This document shows, piece after piece, positions 1-9,400 of a stretch of DNA of 64,000 nt. The position numbers and the translations under genes were made by a program. This stretch comes from Polaromonas sp. SP1 (lineage in GTDB: Bacteria > Pseudomonadota > Gammaproteobacteria > Burkholderiales > Burkholderiaceae_C). Below the pieces are notes generated by a model. The model ran no database searches. It worked only from the letters and a program-made list of their open reading frames with translations, and was not told the origin of the DNA. The stretch covers positions 1,364,001 to 1,428,000 of the forward strand of contig NZ_CP031013.1 of assembly GCF_003711205.1 (NCBI RefSeq), read 5' to 3'. Within the stretch, counting starts at the first letter, position 1. The number at the start of each line of letters is the position of its first letter.

Positions 1-213
1 GCCGACGCCTTCCTCAGCATGTACACCTTTGAGAACACCTGCCGCATCCAGCTCGACGCGCAAGCCGGCGGCGAGCTCACGCAGGTCAACCCGCTCATTG
101 TCAAAGGCGTGGCCGAAGCCATGCGTGTGCAGACCGGCGGCATGGGCGGGGCTTTTGTCTGGCCCTCGCTGATCCGCAAGCTCGACAAACTCGACGAAAG
201 CTATAAATCATGA
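1..213 (+). CDS. class II aldolase/adducin-like protein, C-terminal end (partial)
   Basis: The reading frame is open from the first base of the window, so only the last 70 residues are present and the catalytic zinc site lies upstream. The tail (NPLIVKGVAEAMRVQTGG, then WPSLIRKLDKLDESYKS) resembles the end of betaproteobacterial class II aldolase/adducin-domain proteins, which act on small hydroxy-aldehydes or sugar phosphates. Its TGA overlaps the next ATG by four bases (ATGA), suggesting an operon and translational coupling with the transporter downstream. The substrate cannot be inferred. The family call is from memory of related tails and is moderate. Confidence 0.6.
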   Translation, partial: ADAFLSMYTFENTCRIQLDAQAGGELTQVNPLIVKGVAEAMRVQTGGMGGAFVWPSLIRKLDKLDESYKS

Positions 214-1088
214 GCGGCTCCCCTGTTGTTGCACAACTGCTGATCGTCGCGCTCGCGCTGGTGATGCTGGGCCTGGGCCTGACGCTCAAGGTCGAGGATT
301 TCACCCGCCTGCTCAAGTACCCCAAGGCCGTGGTGGTGGCGCTGGTGCTGCAGGTCATCGTGCTGCCCGTGGCCTGCTACGCCATCATCGTGGCGCTCAA
401 TGTGCCACCGGTGTTTGCGGTGGGGCTGATGCTGCTGGCCGCCTCGCCCGGCGGCATCTCGGCCAACCTGTTCAGCCACCTCTTCGGCGGCAACGTGGCG
501 ATGAACATTTCGCTCACCGCCATCAACACCCTGCTGTCCATCGTCACCATGCCGGTGATCGCCAACTGGGCCATCAACACTTTTGCCAAAACCGGCCAGG
601 TCGTGCCGCTGCAGTTCGGCAAGGTGGTGGAAGTGATCGTCATCGTGCTGGTGCCGGTGGCCATCGGCATGTGGCTGCGCACGGTGCGGCCGGGCTGGGC
701 TTCGCGCAGCGAGAACCCCACCAAGATCTTCAGCATCATCGTGCTGGTCGTCGTGGCGGTGGGTGCGGTCGTCAAGGAATGGGCGGCGCTCAGCGGCGGC
801 TTTGCCGCCATCGGCCCTGCGGTGCTGGCCTTTAACCTGGTGAGTTTGCTGGCGGGCTACTACGTCGCACGCGCCACAGGGCTGGACAAACCGATCTCGA
901 CCGCCATCAGCTACGAGATTGGCATCCACAACGCCACGCTGGCGATCTTCATCGCGCTGGCCGTGCTGAACAACTTCCAGCTGGCCCTGCCCGCGGCGAT
1001 TTATTCGTTCAGCATGTATGTCACGGCCACGCTGTTTGGCTTGCTGGTGCTCAAGCGGAAACCAGCGCCAGCAGTAGCGAACGCCTAG
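210..1088 (+). CDS. bile acid:sodium symporter (BASS) family transporter
   Basis: This 292-residue inner-membrane protein consists almost wholly of hydrophobic segments (about nine to ten predicted helices). It carries the BASS-type proline-glycine stretch SPGGISANLFSHLFGG near residues 79-94, where the family's crossover helix binds sodium. Family members co-transport organic anions (keto acids, pantoate, bile acids) with sodium. The real substrate is unknown, although coupling to an aldolase-like gene (ATGA overlap) hints at a small organic acid. Its TAG stop overlaps the convergent transglutaminase stop within the palindrome CCTAGG, so no terminator separates the two genes. Confidence 0.85.
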   Translation: MSGSPVVAQLLIVALALVMLGLGLTLKVEDFTRLLKYPKAVVVALVLQVIVLPVACYAIIVALNVPPVFAVGLMLLAASPGGISANLFSHLFGGNVAMNISLTAINTLLSIVTMPVIANWAINTFAKTGQVVPLQFGKVVEVIVIVLVPVAIGMWLRTVRPGWASRSENPTKIFSIIVLVVVAVGAVVKEWAALSGGFAAIGPAVLAFNLVSLLAGYYVARATGLDKPISTAISYEIGIHNATLAIFIALAVLNNFQLALPAAIYSFSMYVTATLFGLLVLKRKPAPAVANA

Positions 1089-1930
1089 GCAGTCACCACC
1101 GTCAGCGTGGGCGGCGCGGCGGTGTCTGCGTGCGGGGGCGTCACATCGCCTTCGTCCACCGTCAGCTCCTTGCGCGTCATGCGCACATCGCCAAAGATGG
1201 TGGCAAAGGCCACGTCTTTGGCGTCGCGCCCGGTGCCCACGCGCACCAGCCGGTCGATCGGCGCCATGCGCGTCGGGTCAAACAGCACCCAACGGTCTTC
1301 CAGCCAGGCCTCGAAGACGGCATGGAAGTCCTGCGGCGGCTCGTCAAAATGCACATAGCCCACCACCAGCCGCGCCGGAATGTTCAGGGCGCGGCACATG
1401 GTGATGCCCAGGTGCGCAAAATCGCGGCAGACACCCGCGCGCTGCACAAACACCTCTTGCGCCGTGGTCGTTGAGTTGCTGAAGCCGGGCAAGTAATAAA
1501 TCGACTCGTAAATCCAGTTCTCGATGGCGCGCACACGGCCGATGCCGGGCGGCAGCTGGCCAAAGAGCTGCTGCGCCGCGCGGCTCATCACGTCGGACTC
1601 GCAGTAGCGGCTGGGCATCAGGTAGCGCAGCACATCGTCGGGCACGCCCGTCACCGGCGTTTCGTCCAGGTGCAGCGGCACCGCCAGGGGCTTGAGCTCC
1701 ACCTGCGCGCGGTAATTGATGCTGAGCAGGCCCTTGGGCGCGTCCAGCCGGATAAAGCGGTTGCCGCTGCGCTCATCGCAAAAATGGCGCACCTTCATGC
1801 TGGGCGTGATCGTCAGCCGCTCTTCCAGCACATGGTGGCCGTCATGGAAGGCCGTCTCGATGTTGAACAGGAAATGCGCCGTGCTGTTCACCTCGTATTC
1901 CAGCAAGGATTCAATCAGGGCAGTGTGCAT
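1085..1930 (-). CDS. transglutaminase-like (cysteine protease fold) family protein
   Basis: This 281-residue protein has an N-terminal beta-rich region of the kind that precedes bacterial transglutaminase-like domains. A full catalytic triad is visible: Cys168 in RAGVCRDFAHL, His203 in PQDFHAVFEAWL and Asp218 in WVLFDPTRMAP, with spacing normal for the family. No signal peptide is seen, so it is probably cytoplasmic. Bacterial members are often of unknown substrate and may act as peptidases or amidases. The ATG at 1930 has only a weak ribosome site. It is convergent with the BASS gene. Confidence 0.85.
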   Translation of the reverse strand: MHTALIESLLEYEVNSTAHFLFNIETAFHDGHHVLEERLTITPSMKVRHFCDERSGNRFIRLDAPKGLLSINYRAQVELKPLAVPLHLDETPVTGVPDDVLRYLMPSRYCESDVMSRAAQQLFGQLPPGIGRVRAIENWIYESIYYLPGFSNSTTTAQEVFVQRAGVCRDFAHLGITMCRALNIPARLVVGYVHFDEPPQDFHAVFEAWLEDRWVLFDPTRMAPIDRLVRVGTGRDAKDVAFATIFGDVRMTRKELTVDEGDVTPPHADTAAPPTLTVVTA

Positions 1931-1978
1931 GGGGCAAAACCAGTGAGGGCCAAAACGGCCGGGTGAAGAGATGGAGGA

Positions 1979-2296
1979 TTAGAGGTGGGAGCGGTGATCA
2001 GGGCGGCCCCGCTGCGGCGTGGCAAACCAGTTCTTGCACGTCACAAACACAATGTGCGACGCGCGCTCCAGCACATCGGCGGACGGCTCGGCACGCTTGC
2101 GCGCGCGCAGGCGGTTGACCAGCAAAAACTCGGCAATGCTGGCCTGGAAGGTCATCTTCTTCTGGGCGATGGGCGCCAGCGGCTGCGAGGCCGTGGGCGG
2201 GCGCGGCCCGTTCCAGGGCTGGAACAGCCGCTGCCGAAAGCGCGAAGCCATGCTGGCCCCGCCCGCTTTGTCCGTAGTGCCCAGGCGAGGCAGCAT
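1979..2296 (-). CDS. hypothetical protein, 105 aa, directly after DUF1328 gene
   Basis: The frame begins with an ATG abutting the TAA of the upstream small membrane-protein gene (TAAATG), which would favour translational coupling. The product is basic, soluble and has no domain I recognise; an internal Met16 (MASRFRQRLFQPWNG) is an alternative start. In high-GC DNA such a frame can be open by chance, and another long frame is open on the opposite strand here. The tight junction is the main support. Function unknown. Confidence 0.4.
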   Translation of the reverse strand: MLPRLGTTDKAGGASMASRFRQRLFQPWNGPRPPTASQPLAPIAQKKMTFQASIAEFLLVNRLRARKRAEPSADVLERASHIVFVTCKNWFATPQRGRPDHRSHL

Positions 2297-2482
2297 TTAC
2301 TTCAGCGCCTTTTTGGCGGCGCCCACGCCCAAGGCGGCCAGCACCACAAAAATGACCGCCAGAATCAGGAACAGGCCGAAAAGGATCTTGGCAATGCCTG
2401 CCGCACCCGCCGCCACACCGCCGAAGCCGAGGGCACCGGCAATCAGGGAAATGATCGCAAAAATAATCGCGTACTTGAGCAT
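2297..2482 (-). CDS. DUF1328 small membrane protein
   Basis: This 61-residue peptide starts [20 protein letters not shown] and continues with a second hydrophobic segment ([19 protein letters not shown]), the two-helix pattern of the DUF1328/YtjA family, whose function is poorly known and which is often linked to stress responses. I chose the ATG at 2482 over an upstream in-frame start because GGAG lies seven bases before it and because the family normally begins MLKYA. It is followed without a gap by a hypothetical frame. Confidence 0.88.
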   Translation of the reverse strand: MLKYAIIFAIISLIAGALGFGGVAAGAAGIAKILFGLFLILAVIFVVLAALGVGAAKKALK

Positions 2483-2610
2483 CTTGGCCTCCGTTGAAGT
2501 CACCGGCGCAAAGCCTGCGCGGTGATGGCTTGATGCTAAAAGTACGCCGGCCGGCGACCCATCAGCAGCGCCCGCTAGCCGCTGTAGGACAAGGGCGCAG
2601 CGAAGGTAAA

Positions 2611-2670
2611 GCGCTATGAATTCAGGAGCGCATGGCCCAGCATTTATAAAGGCTGCAGCCTTATTTGCCG
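2611..2670 (+). repeat. family A repeat, copy 1 (GCTAT/ATAGC-type element, degenerate)
   Basis: The block begins GCGCTATGAATTCAGGAGCGC, then GGCCCAG and a GCAGCCTTATTTGCC end. It matches the order of parts in the other copies in this window (palindrome, second stem, GGCC, T-rich end). Its right end runs into the stop codon of the AsmA-like gene on the minus strand, so the last residues of that protein may be element-derived. Confidence 0.6.
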
Positions 2671-4019
2671 AATAAACCTTTAATCCCGTCGCCGATACGG
2701 TTGCCCAGGTTGGCGCCCGCGCCGGTGCCCACGCCCGGCATCAGCACCGTGCCGATGGCCGCGCCCAGCAGCGCCGAGCGCGACAGCGTGACTTCCGGGT
2801 TGTCCAGCGTACCGCCCACCATCAGCGGCACCCCCACCGCGCCGCCGATGGCACTGCCGATCTTGCTGTCGCCTGCCAGGTTCACGCTGACCTGCCCGCT
2901 CAGCGCCTTGGCGGGTGAAATCGCCACATTGCCGGTGGCGCTCAGCGCGCCCGAACTCGCCACCAGGTTGGTCAGCTGCGCCGCCTTGCCCTGGGTGTGC
3001 ACCTGGCCCGCCAGGGTGTCCAGCGGCGTCTGGCCGCCGCGGCTCAGGCCCACCGTTTTCACGGCCTTGGCCAGGTCAATGCCCTGGAGCACGGCATTGC
3101 GCACGGTAAACGTCGTCTGGCTTTGCAGCGCATCGACCAGCGCGCCCGTCGTCGCCGCACGGGAGCTGAGCGTGGTGCCCGCCTCCAGCAGGCCGGTCAG
3201 CGACTTGCTGGGCGCCGTCAGCGCCGAGACCTCGACGTCGCGCGTCTGCAGCTTGCCGTTGAGCTGCAGTTCCTCGCCGGGCCTGGCGGCTGACCCTGAG
3301 GGCACCTTCTTCAGCCCCAGCGTGCCTTCGACCTTGCCGCCGCCCACGTCGACACGCAGCGCCCATTCGTCACCGGCGGCGCCGGCTTTGGCCTCTTCCC
3401 GTTTGAGGCTGGCCTCCAGGCCCTGCAGGTTGCCCTTGAGCAGCTTGAGCGCCACGCTGTCGGGCAGCCCGTCGTCGCCGAAGCGGGCATCGGCCTGCAC
3501 CGTGGTGCGCGCACCGGCGGCGCTGATCCAGGTCACCTCGTCCAGCACGGTGCGGCGCGGCAGCCAGTCCATTCGCGCAGTCTGCGCGCTTTGCGGCTGC
3601 GCGGCGGACGGGGCCGGTGCGGGCGCAGCGGCGGCGGCCGGTTTTTTCTTTTGCAACAGCAGCAAGACGCCGTCTATGCCCTGCTGCGGCAGCACCGCCC
3701 GGCGCACCAGCAAGGTCGACACCACCAGCCGGCCCTGCAGCAGCGGCTGCCACTGCGGCCGCACTTCCACGCGCTCGACCGTGATGGCCGGCTTGCTCTG
3801 CACCGAAATGCCGCTGAGCGCCACCGCCGGCAGCGGCCAGACGTCGACCGCCACATGGTCCAGCGCCACCGGCACCCCCAGTGCGGCTGTCGCCTCGCGC
3901 TCCACGCGCTCCACGAAACCCTCGGTGCTGACCCACCGGTGCAACGCAAAAATCACCACCGCCAGCAGCACCATCAGCCCCAGCGCCAGAAACACCACCC
4001 ATTTGAAAACTTTTGCCAT
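2661..4019 (-). CDS. AsmA-family protein
   Basis: A 452-residue protein with one N-terminal membrane helix ([22 protein letters not shown], residues ~4-25) followed by a beta-rich periplasmic body typical of AsmA-like proteins, which are linked to phospholipid traffic between the membranes and outer-membrane assembly. An Ala/Pro-rich linker (about residues 130-155) separates an N-terminal domain from the AsmA C-terminal part with its [10 protein letters not shown] ending. I chose ATG 4019 because the membrane helix directly follows it; the longer frame adds 39 unlikely residues. The stop codon overlaps a family A repeat. Exact ligand unknown. Confidence 0.8.
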   Translation of the reverse strand: MAKVFKWVVFLALGLMVLLAVVIFALHRWVSTEGFVERVEREATAALGVPVALDHVAVDVWPLPAVALSGISVQSKPAITVERVEVRPQWQPLLQGRLVVSTLLVRRAVLPQQGIDGVLLLLQKKKPAAAAAPAPAPSAAQPQSAQTARMDWLPRRTVLDEVTWISAAGARTTVQADARFGDDGLPDSVALKLLKGNLQGLEASLKREEAKAGAAGDEWALRVDVGGGKVEGTLGLKKVPSGSAARPGEELQLNGKLQTRDVEVSALTAPSKSLTGLLEAGTTLSSRAATTGALVDALQSQTTFTVRNAVLQGIDLAKAVKTVGLSRGGQTPLDTLAGQVHTQGKAAQLTNLVASSGALSATGNVAISPAKALSGQVSVNLAGDSKIGSAIGGAVGVPLMVGGTLDNPEVTLSRSALLGAAIGTVLMPGVGTGAGANLGNRIGDGIKGLFGK

Positions 4020-4151
4020 CCGGCTATTGTGGCCCGCCCGCGGCTCGCCGGTGGTCCACTTTCGCAGCAAACATCCGCCGATACGGCTAGCATCGGGGGC
4101 TGTGCAACATTCCTGCCACACCTCTTCACACAACATAAAGGACGAGACACC

Positions 4152-4760
4152 ATGAAGCTTTATTACTCCCCCGGCGCCTGCTCACTGTCACCCCACATCA
4201 CGCTGCATGAGTCAGGCCTGAAGTTCGAACACGTGGCGGCGCCCACCAAAACCCACCAGCTGGAAGACGGCACCGACTACTACACCATCAACCCGCTGGG
4301 TTATGTGCCCCTGCTGGAGCTGGACGACGGCACCCGTATCGCCGAAGGCCCGGCCATCGTGCAGTACATCGCCGACCAGGTGCCCGAGAAAAAACTGGCG
4401 CCGGCCAACGGCACGCTGGAGCGCTACAAGATGCAGTCATGGCTGACCTTTATCGGCACCGAACTGCACAAGGGCTTCAGTCCGCTCTTCAACGCCGCCA
4501 CGCCGGCCGAATACAAAACCATCGTGATCGACAAGCTGCTGTCGCGCCTCAAATGGGTGGACGGCCAGCTGGCCGGCAAGCAATACCTGATGGGCGACGC
4601 CTTCAGCGTGGCGGATCCTTACCTCTTTACGGTGACCAACTGGGCGCCGCGGGTGGGGGTGGATATTTCGGGGTTTGCGAATATTGCGGCGTTTCGGGAG
4701 CGGATGGCGGCCCGGCCGGCTGTTCAGGCCGCGATGAAACACGAAGGACTGCTGAAGTAA
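4152..4760 (+). CDS. glutathione S-transferase (beta-class-like)
   Basis: A 202-residue cytosolic enzyme with an N-terminal thioredoxin-like domain (MKLYYSPGACSLSPHITLHE) and an all-helical C-terminal domain (about residues 85-200). Cys10 in GACSLSPH is the residue that marks bacterial beta-class enzymes, which bind glutathione through a cysteine. NPLGYVPLLELDDG and EGPAIVQYIAD are the usual glutathione-site loops, with cis-Pro in YVPLLE. AAGGA lies eight bases before ATG 4152. It is divergent from the AsmA-like gene and is followed by a family B repeat rather than another gene. The electrophile substrate is unknown. Confidence 0.92.
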   Translation: MKLYYSPGACSLSPHITLHESGLKFEHVAAPTKTHQLEDGTDYYTINPLGYVPLLELDDGTRIAEGPAIVQYIADQVPEKKLAPANGTLERYKMQSWLTFIGTELHKGFSPLFNAATPAEYKTIVIDKLLSRLKWVDGQLAGKQYLMGDAFSVADPYLFTVTNWAPRVGVDISGFANIAAFRERMAARPAVQAAMKHEGLLK

Positions 4761-4797
4761 GTGGCCTCTTGGGGCGCTGATGGTGGGCTGGGTTCAG

Positions 4798-5044
4798 GGG
4801 CCGGGGTTGCCGGCGGCAACTCACTTTTCTTTGCTTCGCCAAAGAAAAGTAAGCAAAAGAAAGGCGACCCTGGTTCCTGCGTCCCTTCGCTTCGCTACGG
4901 GCAACCTGCGGTGCTCGGTCCAGCTGGGGTCTCGCTAAACTCGCTTCGCTCAAACAACGCGATCCCTGATCCGTCTGGCCCTCCGCTCCTCGGCGCATCC
5001 ACAAGGGGTAATCGGGAGCGGATTCGGGATCGGGATCGGGGACA
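4798..5044 (+). repeat. family B interspersed repeat, copy 1 (~247 bp, hairpin plus open frame)
   Basis: This block between the GST gene and the Old Yellow Enzyme gene is repeated, inverted, at 30475-30721. It opens with GGCGGCAACTCAC, then a perfect hairpin at 4823-4850 (ACTTTTCTTTG, loop CTTCGC, CAAAGAAAAGT), a third related arm, and a conserved stretch to about GGGGAC. The plus-strand frame reads FFASPKKSKQKKGDP ... GQPAVLGPAGVSL ... IPDPSGPPLLGAS, matching the other copy with changes and one 12-base indel. No convincing start codon and ribosome site were seen for it. Confidence 0.85.
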
Positions 5045-5105
5045 AGGGCCCGGCTGACTTGTCTATTAGCATGAAATCAGCAACCCGTGTTGGGCGGACC
5101 AATCC

Positions 5106-5131
5106 AAACAGGGCCAAACTGGCCCTGTTTT
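5106..5131 (+). terminator. rho-independent terminator-like hairpin upstream of the Old Yellow Enzyme gene
   Basis: Perfect 11-bp stem AAACAGGGCCA / TGGCCCTGTTT with a 3-base loop and a short T run just after it. It lies 35 bp before ATG 5166, so it either ends transcripts from the GST side or sits in the leader of the next gene as an attenuator. Confidence 0.7.
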
Positions 5132-5165
5132 CATTTCCACAACTTCTAACCTTCAAGACCGAACC

Positions 5166-6272
5166 ATGCCCACCTTATTCGACTCCAACAAAGCCGGTGA
5201 CCTGGCTCTTGCCAACCGCATCGTGATGGCGCCGCTGACGCGCAACCGCTCGCCCAACGCCATCCCGACGGACCTCGCCCCGATTTATTACGGCCAGCGC
5301 GCCAGCGCCGGGCTGCTGATCACCGAGGCCACCGCCGTCAGCCACCAGGGCCAGGGATATGCCGACGTGCCGGGCCTGTACGGCACCGAGCAGCTCGACG
5401 CCTGGAAACAAGTCACCCACGCGGTGCATGAAAAAGGCGGCAAGATCGTGGTGCAGCTCTGGCATGTGGGCCGTGTCTCGCACAACAAGCTGCAGCCCGA
5501 GGGCGGCAAACCGGTTGCGCCGTCGGCCATCACGGCCAAGACCAAAACGGTGCTGATCGAGGGCGGCGTGCCGACCTTTGTGGAAACCTCCGAGCCGCGC
5601 GCGCTCACCGCCGCCGAGATTCCCGGCATCGTGCACACCTTTGCCGCCGCGGCGCGCAATGCGGTCGAGACCGCCGGCTTTGACGGCGTCGAAATCCACG
5701 GCGCCAACGGCTATTTGCTCGACCAGTTCCTCAAAGACGGCAGCAACAAGCGCACCGACGACTACGGCGGCAGCATCGAAAACCGCGCCCGCCTGCTGCT
5801 GGAAATCACCCGCGCCGTGGCCGACGCGGTGGGCGGCGGCAAGACCGGCATCCGCCTGTCGCCCGTTACGCCCGCCAACGACGTGCATGACAGCGCTCCG
5901 CAGCCGCTGTTTGAGTACGTGGTCAAACACCTCGCCACGCTGAACCTGGCCTACATCCACATCATTGAAGGCGCCACCGGCGGCCCGCGTGAAATCGAAG
6001 ACCGGCCGTTTGACTACAAGGCGCTCAAAGCTGCCTACCGCAACGCGGGCGGCAAGGGCGCGTGGATGGTCAACAACGGCTACGACCAGGCTCTGGCAGA
6101 ACAAGCCGTGGCCGACGGCGCCGACCTGGTGGCTTTCGGCAAGCCCTACATCGCCAACCCGGATCTGGTGGAGCGCCTGCGCGTGAAAGCGCCGCTCAAC
6201 ACGCCCGACAAAAACACCTTCTACGGCGGCCGCGAAAAAGGCTACACCGACTACCCGACGCTATCGAATTAA
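5166..6272 (+). CDS. nemA: Old Yellow Enzyme-type alkene/ester reductase (NemA-like)
   Basis: A 368-residue FMN-dependent TIM-barrel NADPH oxidoreductase that reduces activated C=C bonds and nitro compounds. Family features seen: MAPLTRNRSPNAIPTDL near the N-terminus, QLWHVGRVS, the substrate-site pair in GVEIHGANGYLLDQFL, DDYGGSIENRARLLLEI, RLSPVTPAND and VAFGKPYIANPDLVERL. Length is normal for the NemA group. It stands alone. Its last three codons and TAA (CTATCGAATTAA) are supplied by a family A repeat, so the C-terminus was probably rewritten by insertion of that element. Confidence 0.92.
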   Translation: MPTLFDSNKAGDLALANRIVMAPLTRNRSPNAIPTDLAPIYYGQRASAGLLITEATAVSHQGQGYADVPGLYGTEQLDAWKQVTHAVHEKGGKIVVQLWHVGRVSHNKLQPEGGKPVAPSAITAKTKTVLIEGGVPTFVETSEPRALTAAEIPGIVHTFAAAARNAVETAGFDGVEIHGANGYLLDQFLKDGSNKRTDDYGGSIENRARLLLEITRAVADAVGGGKTGIRLSPVTPANDVHDSAPQPLFEYVVKHLATLNLAYIHIIEGATGGPREIEDRPFDYKALKAAYRNAGGKGAWMVNNGYDQALAEQAVADGADLVAFGKPYIANPDLVERLRVKAPLNTPDKNTFYGGREKGYTDYPTLSN

Positions 6273-6323
6273 TAGCTATAAGTCCAAGATGCGCCTGGGC
6301 TGGCGGCCTTTTTCCTATAAATT
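6260..6323 (+). repeat. family A repeat, copy 2, supplying the stop codon of nemA
   Basis: GCTATCGAATTAATAGC is the first palindrome; AGTCCA and TGGGCT form the second stem (one G-T pair) and are followed by GGCGGCC and a T-rich end. The element overlaps the end of the Old Yellow Enzyme gene: the stop TAA at 6270-6272 lies inside the palindrome. Confidence 0.8.
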
Positions 6324-6458
6324 TCCTCCGCACAGGCGCATCGTCAAGACACAACGGGCCGCCGGCCGGCCCGGCCTTCGTCACGGAAACAACGGTTCCA
6401 GCCTGGCGGCACGCTATCGGCCCGGTTTAACCGGTCCGTCACATTCGGCCCGCACCAT

Positions 6459-6486
6459 CAGCACTTTTGTCCCCAACAAAGTGCTG
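6459..6486 (+). promoter_or_regulatory. hairpin ending one base before the autotransporter ATG
   Basis: A perfect 9-bp inverted repeat CAGCACTTT / AAAGTGCTG with loop TGTCCCCAAC ends at 6486; the ATG chosen for the autotransporter is at 6488. No Shine-Dalgarno sequence is visible between hairpin and start, so the hairpin occupies the place where the ribosome would bind. It may be a translational switch, or it may mean that the true start is elsewhere. Confidence 0.6.
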
Positions 6487-6487
6487 C

Positions 6488-9400
6488 ATGAAAAACGTTC
6501 GCCGGTTTCGCCCTCTCCCTGTTGTCGTGGCCTTGCAGGCCCTCTTCGCCTTTCCGGCACACGCCCAATTCACTGTCAACCCCGGCGTCACTGACACCGC
6601 CGGCAAAACCCTCGCAGGCGCGGCAGGCGTCGTCCTCGGCGGCGGCACGCTAACCACCAGCGGCGCCACCAGTGCGATCACCGTCAACGCCGGCACCTCG
6701 ACCATCACCAACGCCGGCACCATCAGCCAGACCGGCACCGGCCGCACCATCGACGCCAACACCGGCACGCCCAACCTCACCATCACCAACAACCTCGGCG
6801 GGCTGATCACCGCCATCGGCGGCGAAGTGATACGGGTGAACCGTGCGCCCGGCAGCTACATCATCAACAACCAGGGCACCATCTGGCAGATGAGCACCAC
6901 GCCCGGCGGCAGCCGCGCCATCAAGGCCGACGCGGCCTTTACCTCGACCAACAACCAGGTCATCAACGGCTCCGCCAGCAACAGGGCCGCCATCATCCGC
7001 TCCGACGCCAACGACGCGATCCGCCTGGGCAGCAACTTCACGCTCACCAATTACGGCAGCATCTTTTCCACCGGTGTCGTCAACACCAGCTGTCCCGACT
7101 ACCTGAAAACGCCGGTGAACCTGTGCGCTGCCGACCTCTCGGCCGCGGATGGCGTGGCGATTGAAAACGGCCGCTCCAATGTCGTCATCCTCAACTACGG
7201 CAGCATCACCGGCCCGCGCCACGGCGTTGACGGCGGCGACCCGGTCGCCGCGGCGGCCGATGCCAACCTGGCCGGCGTGGACCGCCTCATCGTCACCGCC
7301 ACCGGCCCGAACGGCGTGACCTTCGACAAGGTCGTCGGCGGCGTCACCACCTCGGGCGTGAAGATCGTCAACCCTGTCGTCATCAACTTCGCCGGCGGCA
7401 CGCTGACCGGCAACAACGGCTCGGGCGTGGGCCTGGACGGCCACGGCGTCGTCATCAACTACGGCACCATCACCGGCAAGTACGCCGGCGCCGGCAAGGT
7501 GTATGACCACGAAGGCCTGGGCCGCACGACCAGCAACGGCGACGGCGACGGTGTGGACATCGACGGCATCGCCTACGTCGAGAACTACGGCCGCATCGAA
7601 GGCCTGGGCGCGGGCGGCTTCGACTCGGGGGGCAACCCCAACGGCGCCGACGGCATTGCCGCGGGCGGCGGCACCATCATCAACCACGCCGGCGCGGTGA
7701 TCTTCGGGCAGTCCAAGGGCATCCTGGTCGACGACGGCGCCAACGGCACGGCGGTTGCGGCGCGGCGCGGCACCGCCACGGCCACCGGCGGCATCGCCAA
7801 GATCTTCAACGAAGGCACGATCACCGCCGAAAAAGGCACGGCCATCGGCCTGGTCGGCAACTTCAACGACAGCATCACCAACTACGCCACCGGCGTGATC
7901 ACCGGCGGCAAAGATTCCGTGCGCGTCGACCAGAACGGCAGCACCACACCGGCAGCGGCGATCCAGATGGGCGACGGCGACGACACCCTCATCAACTACG
8001 GCCGCATCGAAGGCAAGAACGGCATGGCCATCGACATGGGCGCCGGCAACGACACCACCTCGCTCTTCGGCGGCGTCATCATCGGCACCATCGACGGCGG
8101 CGCGGGCACCGACACGCTGGAGACCGGCGGCACGCAGACTTTCGCAGCGGGCACCGTCACCGGCTTTGAAAACTTCACCGTGCGCAACGGCAGCACCACC
8201 TTCAACTACGGCCTGGGCCCGGTGGCGAATGTGCAGGTCGACAGCGGCGCCAGCCTGCAGGTCAACGGCGCACTGGCGCTGTCGGGCAACCTCACCGTCA
8301 ACGGCACCTTCAAGGCGTCGGCAGGCACCGAGCTGCGCCCCATCACCGTCGCCGGCACCTTCGCGCAGGGCGCCACCGGCGTGCTGGAGACCGGCCTGGG
8401 CGCCGGCAACCTCGCCGACAAGATCAGCGTCACCGGCGCCGCCACCATTGCCAACGGCGCCACCATCCGCCCGGTTCCGCGCGGCTATGTCAACAACGGC
8501 GCCTACACCGTGATGTCGGCCGCCGGCGGCCTGACCGCCACGCCCGCCAGCCTGGTCGTGGCCAACACCGCATTGGTCAACTACACGCTGGGCCGAACCG
8601 GCAACGACCTGGTGGTGAACGCGCAGCGCGCCACCACCCTGGGCGCCGTCACGCCGTCCGGCCTGGGCAGCATGGGCGCCGCGCTGGAAGTACTGGGCCA
8701 AAGCGGCAACGCCGGCGCCGCCAGCGTGTTCGCCGCGCTGGATGCGCTGCCCACCACACAAGCCGTCGGCGATGCGCTGTCGCAACTCGCGCCCGACACC
8801 AGCCGCACCGCCCAGCAAGCCTCGCAGCTCGCGGCAGGAACGCTCTTTTCAGCGCTGGAAGGCCGCATGGACTCGGCGCGCTCCGGCCCGCTGGCGCAGG
8901 CCGCCACCGGCCTTTCTGCCGGTGACGGCGCCAGCCGCCGCAGCTGGGTGCAGGGCACAGGCAGCCAGGGCACGCAAGACGCACGCGCGGGCGCGCCCGC
9001 CTACAAGCTCCATGCCTACGGCGTGGCCGCCGGCCTGGAGACGGACCGCTCGGCCAACGAAGTCATGGGCATGTCGCTGGCCTACACCCAGGCCGGCACA
9101 GACGGCAAGGGCAACGCACAGGGCGACGAGGTCCGCGTCAACGCCGCCACGCTGGGCGGCTACTTCAGCCAGACAAATGACGGCATGACGCTGGATGCGT
9201 CGGTGCTGCTCGGCTACAACAGCTACAAGAGCGAGCGCCGGGTGAGCTTCGGCGGCTTCACCGAAACCGCCAAGGGCGATTACAAGGGCTGGCAGGCAGG
9301 CGGCCGTGTCGAGGCGGGCTTTCCCTTCGCCATCAACCCGTCGTGGTCCGGCCGCTGGCTGGTGGGCGGCCGCGTCGGCTACCTGGCCACCGACGGCTAC

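Noticed and set aside
2665..4155. A 496-codon plus-strand frame opposite the AsmA-like gene
   Set aside because: Ser/Pro/Thr-rich translation without domains; the minus-strand product has a membrane helix and AsmA features.
6900..8300. Repeating units in the autotransporter as a CRISPR or satellite array
   Set aside because: The repeats are at protein level (NYGxIxG turns), with irregular DNA spacing and no spacers.
6650..8818. A 722-codon open frame antisense to the autotransporter
   Set aside because: It reads Gly/Asp/Ala/Val-rich sequence with no domain, opposite a clear beta-helix passenger. Long antisense frames are expected in this GC-rich repetitive DNA.
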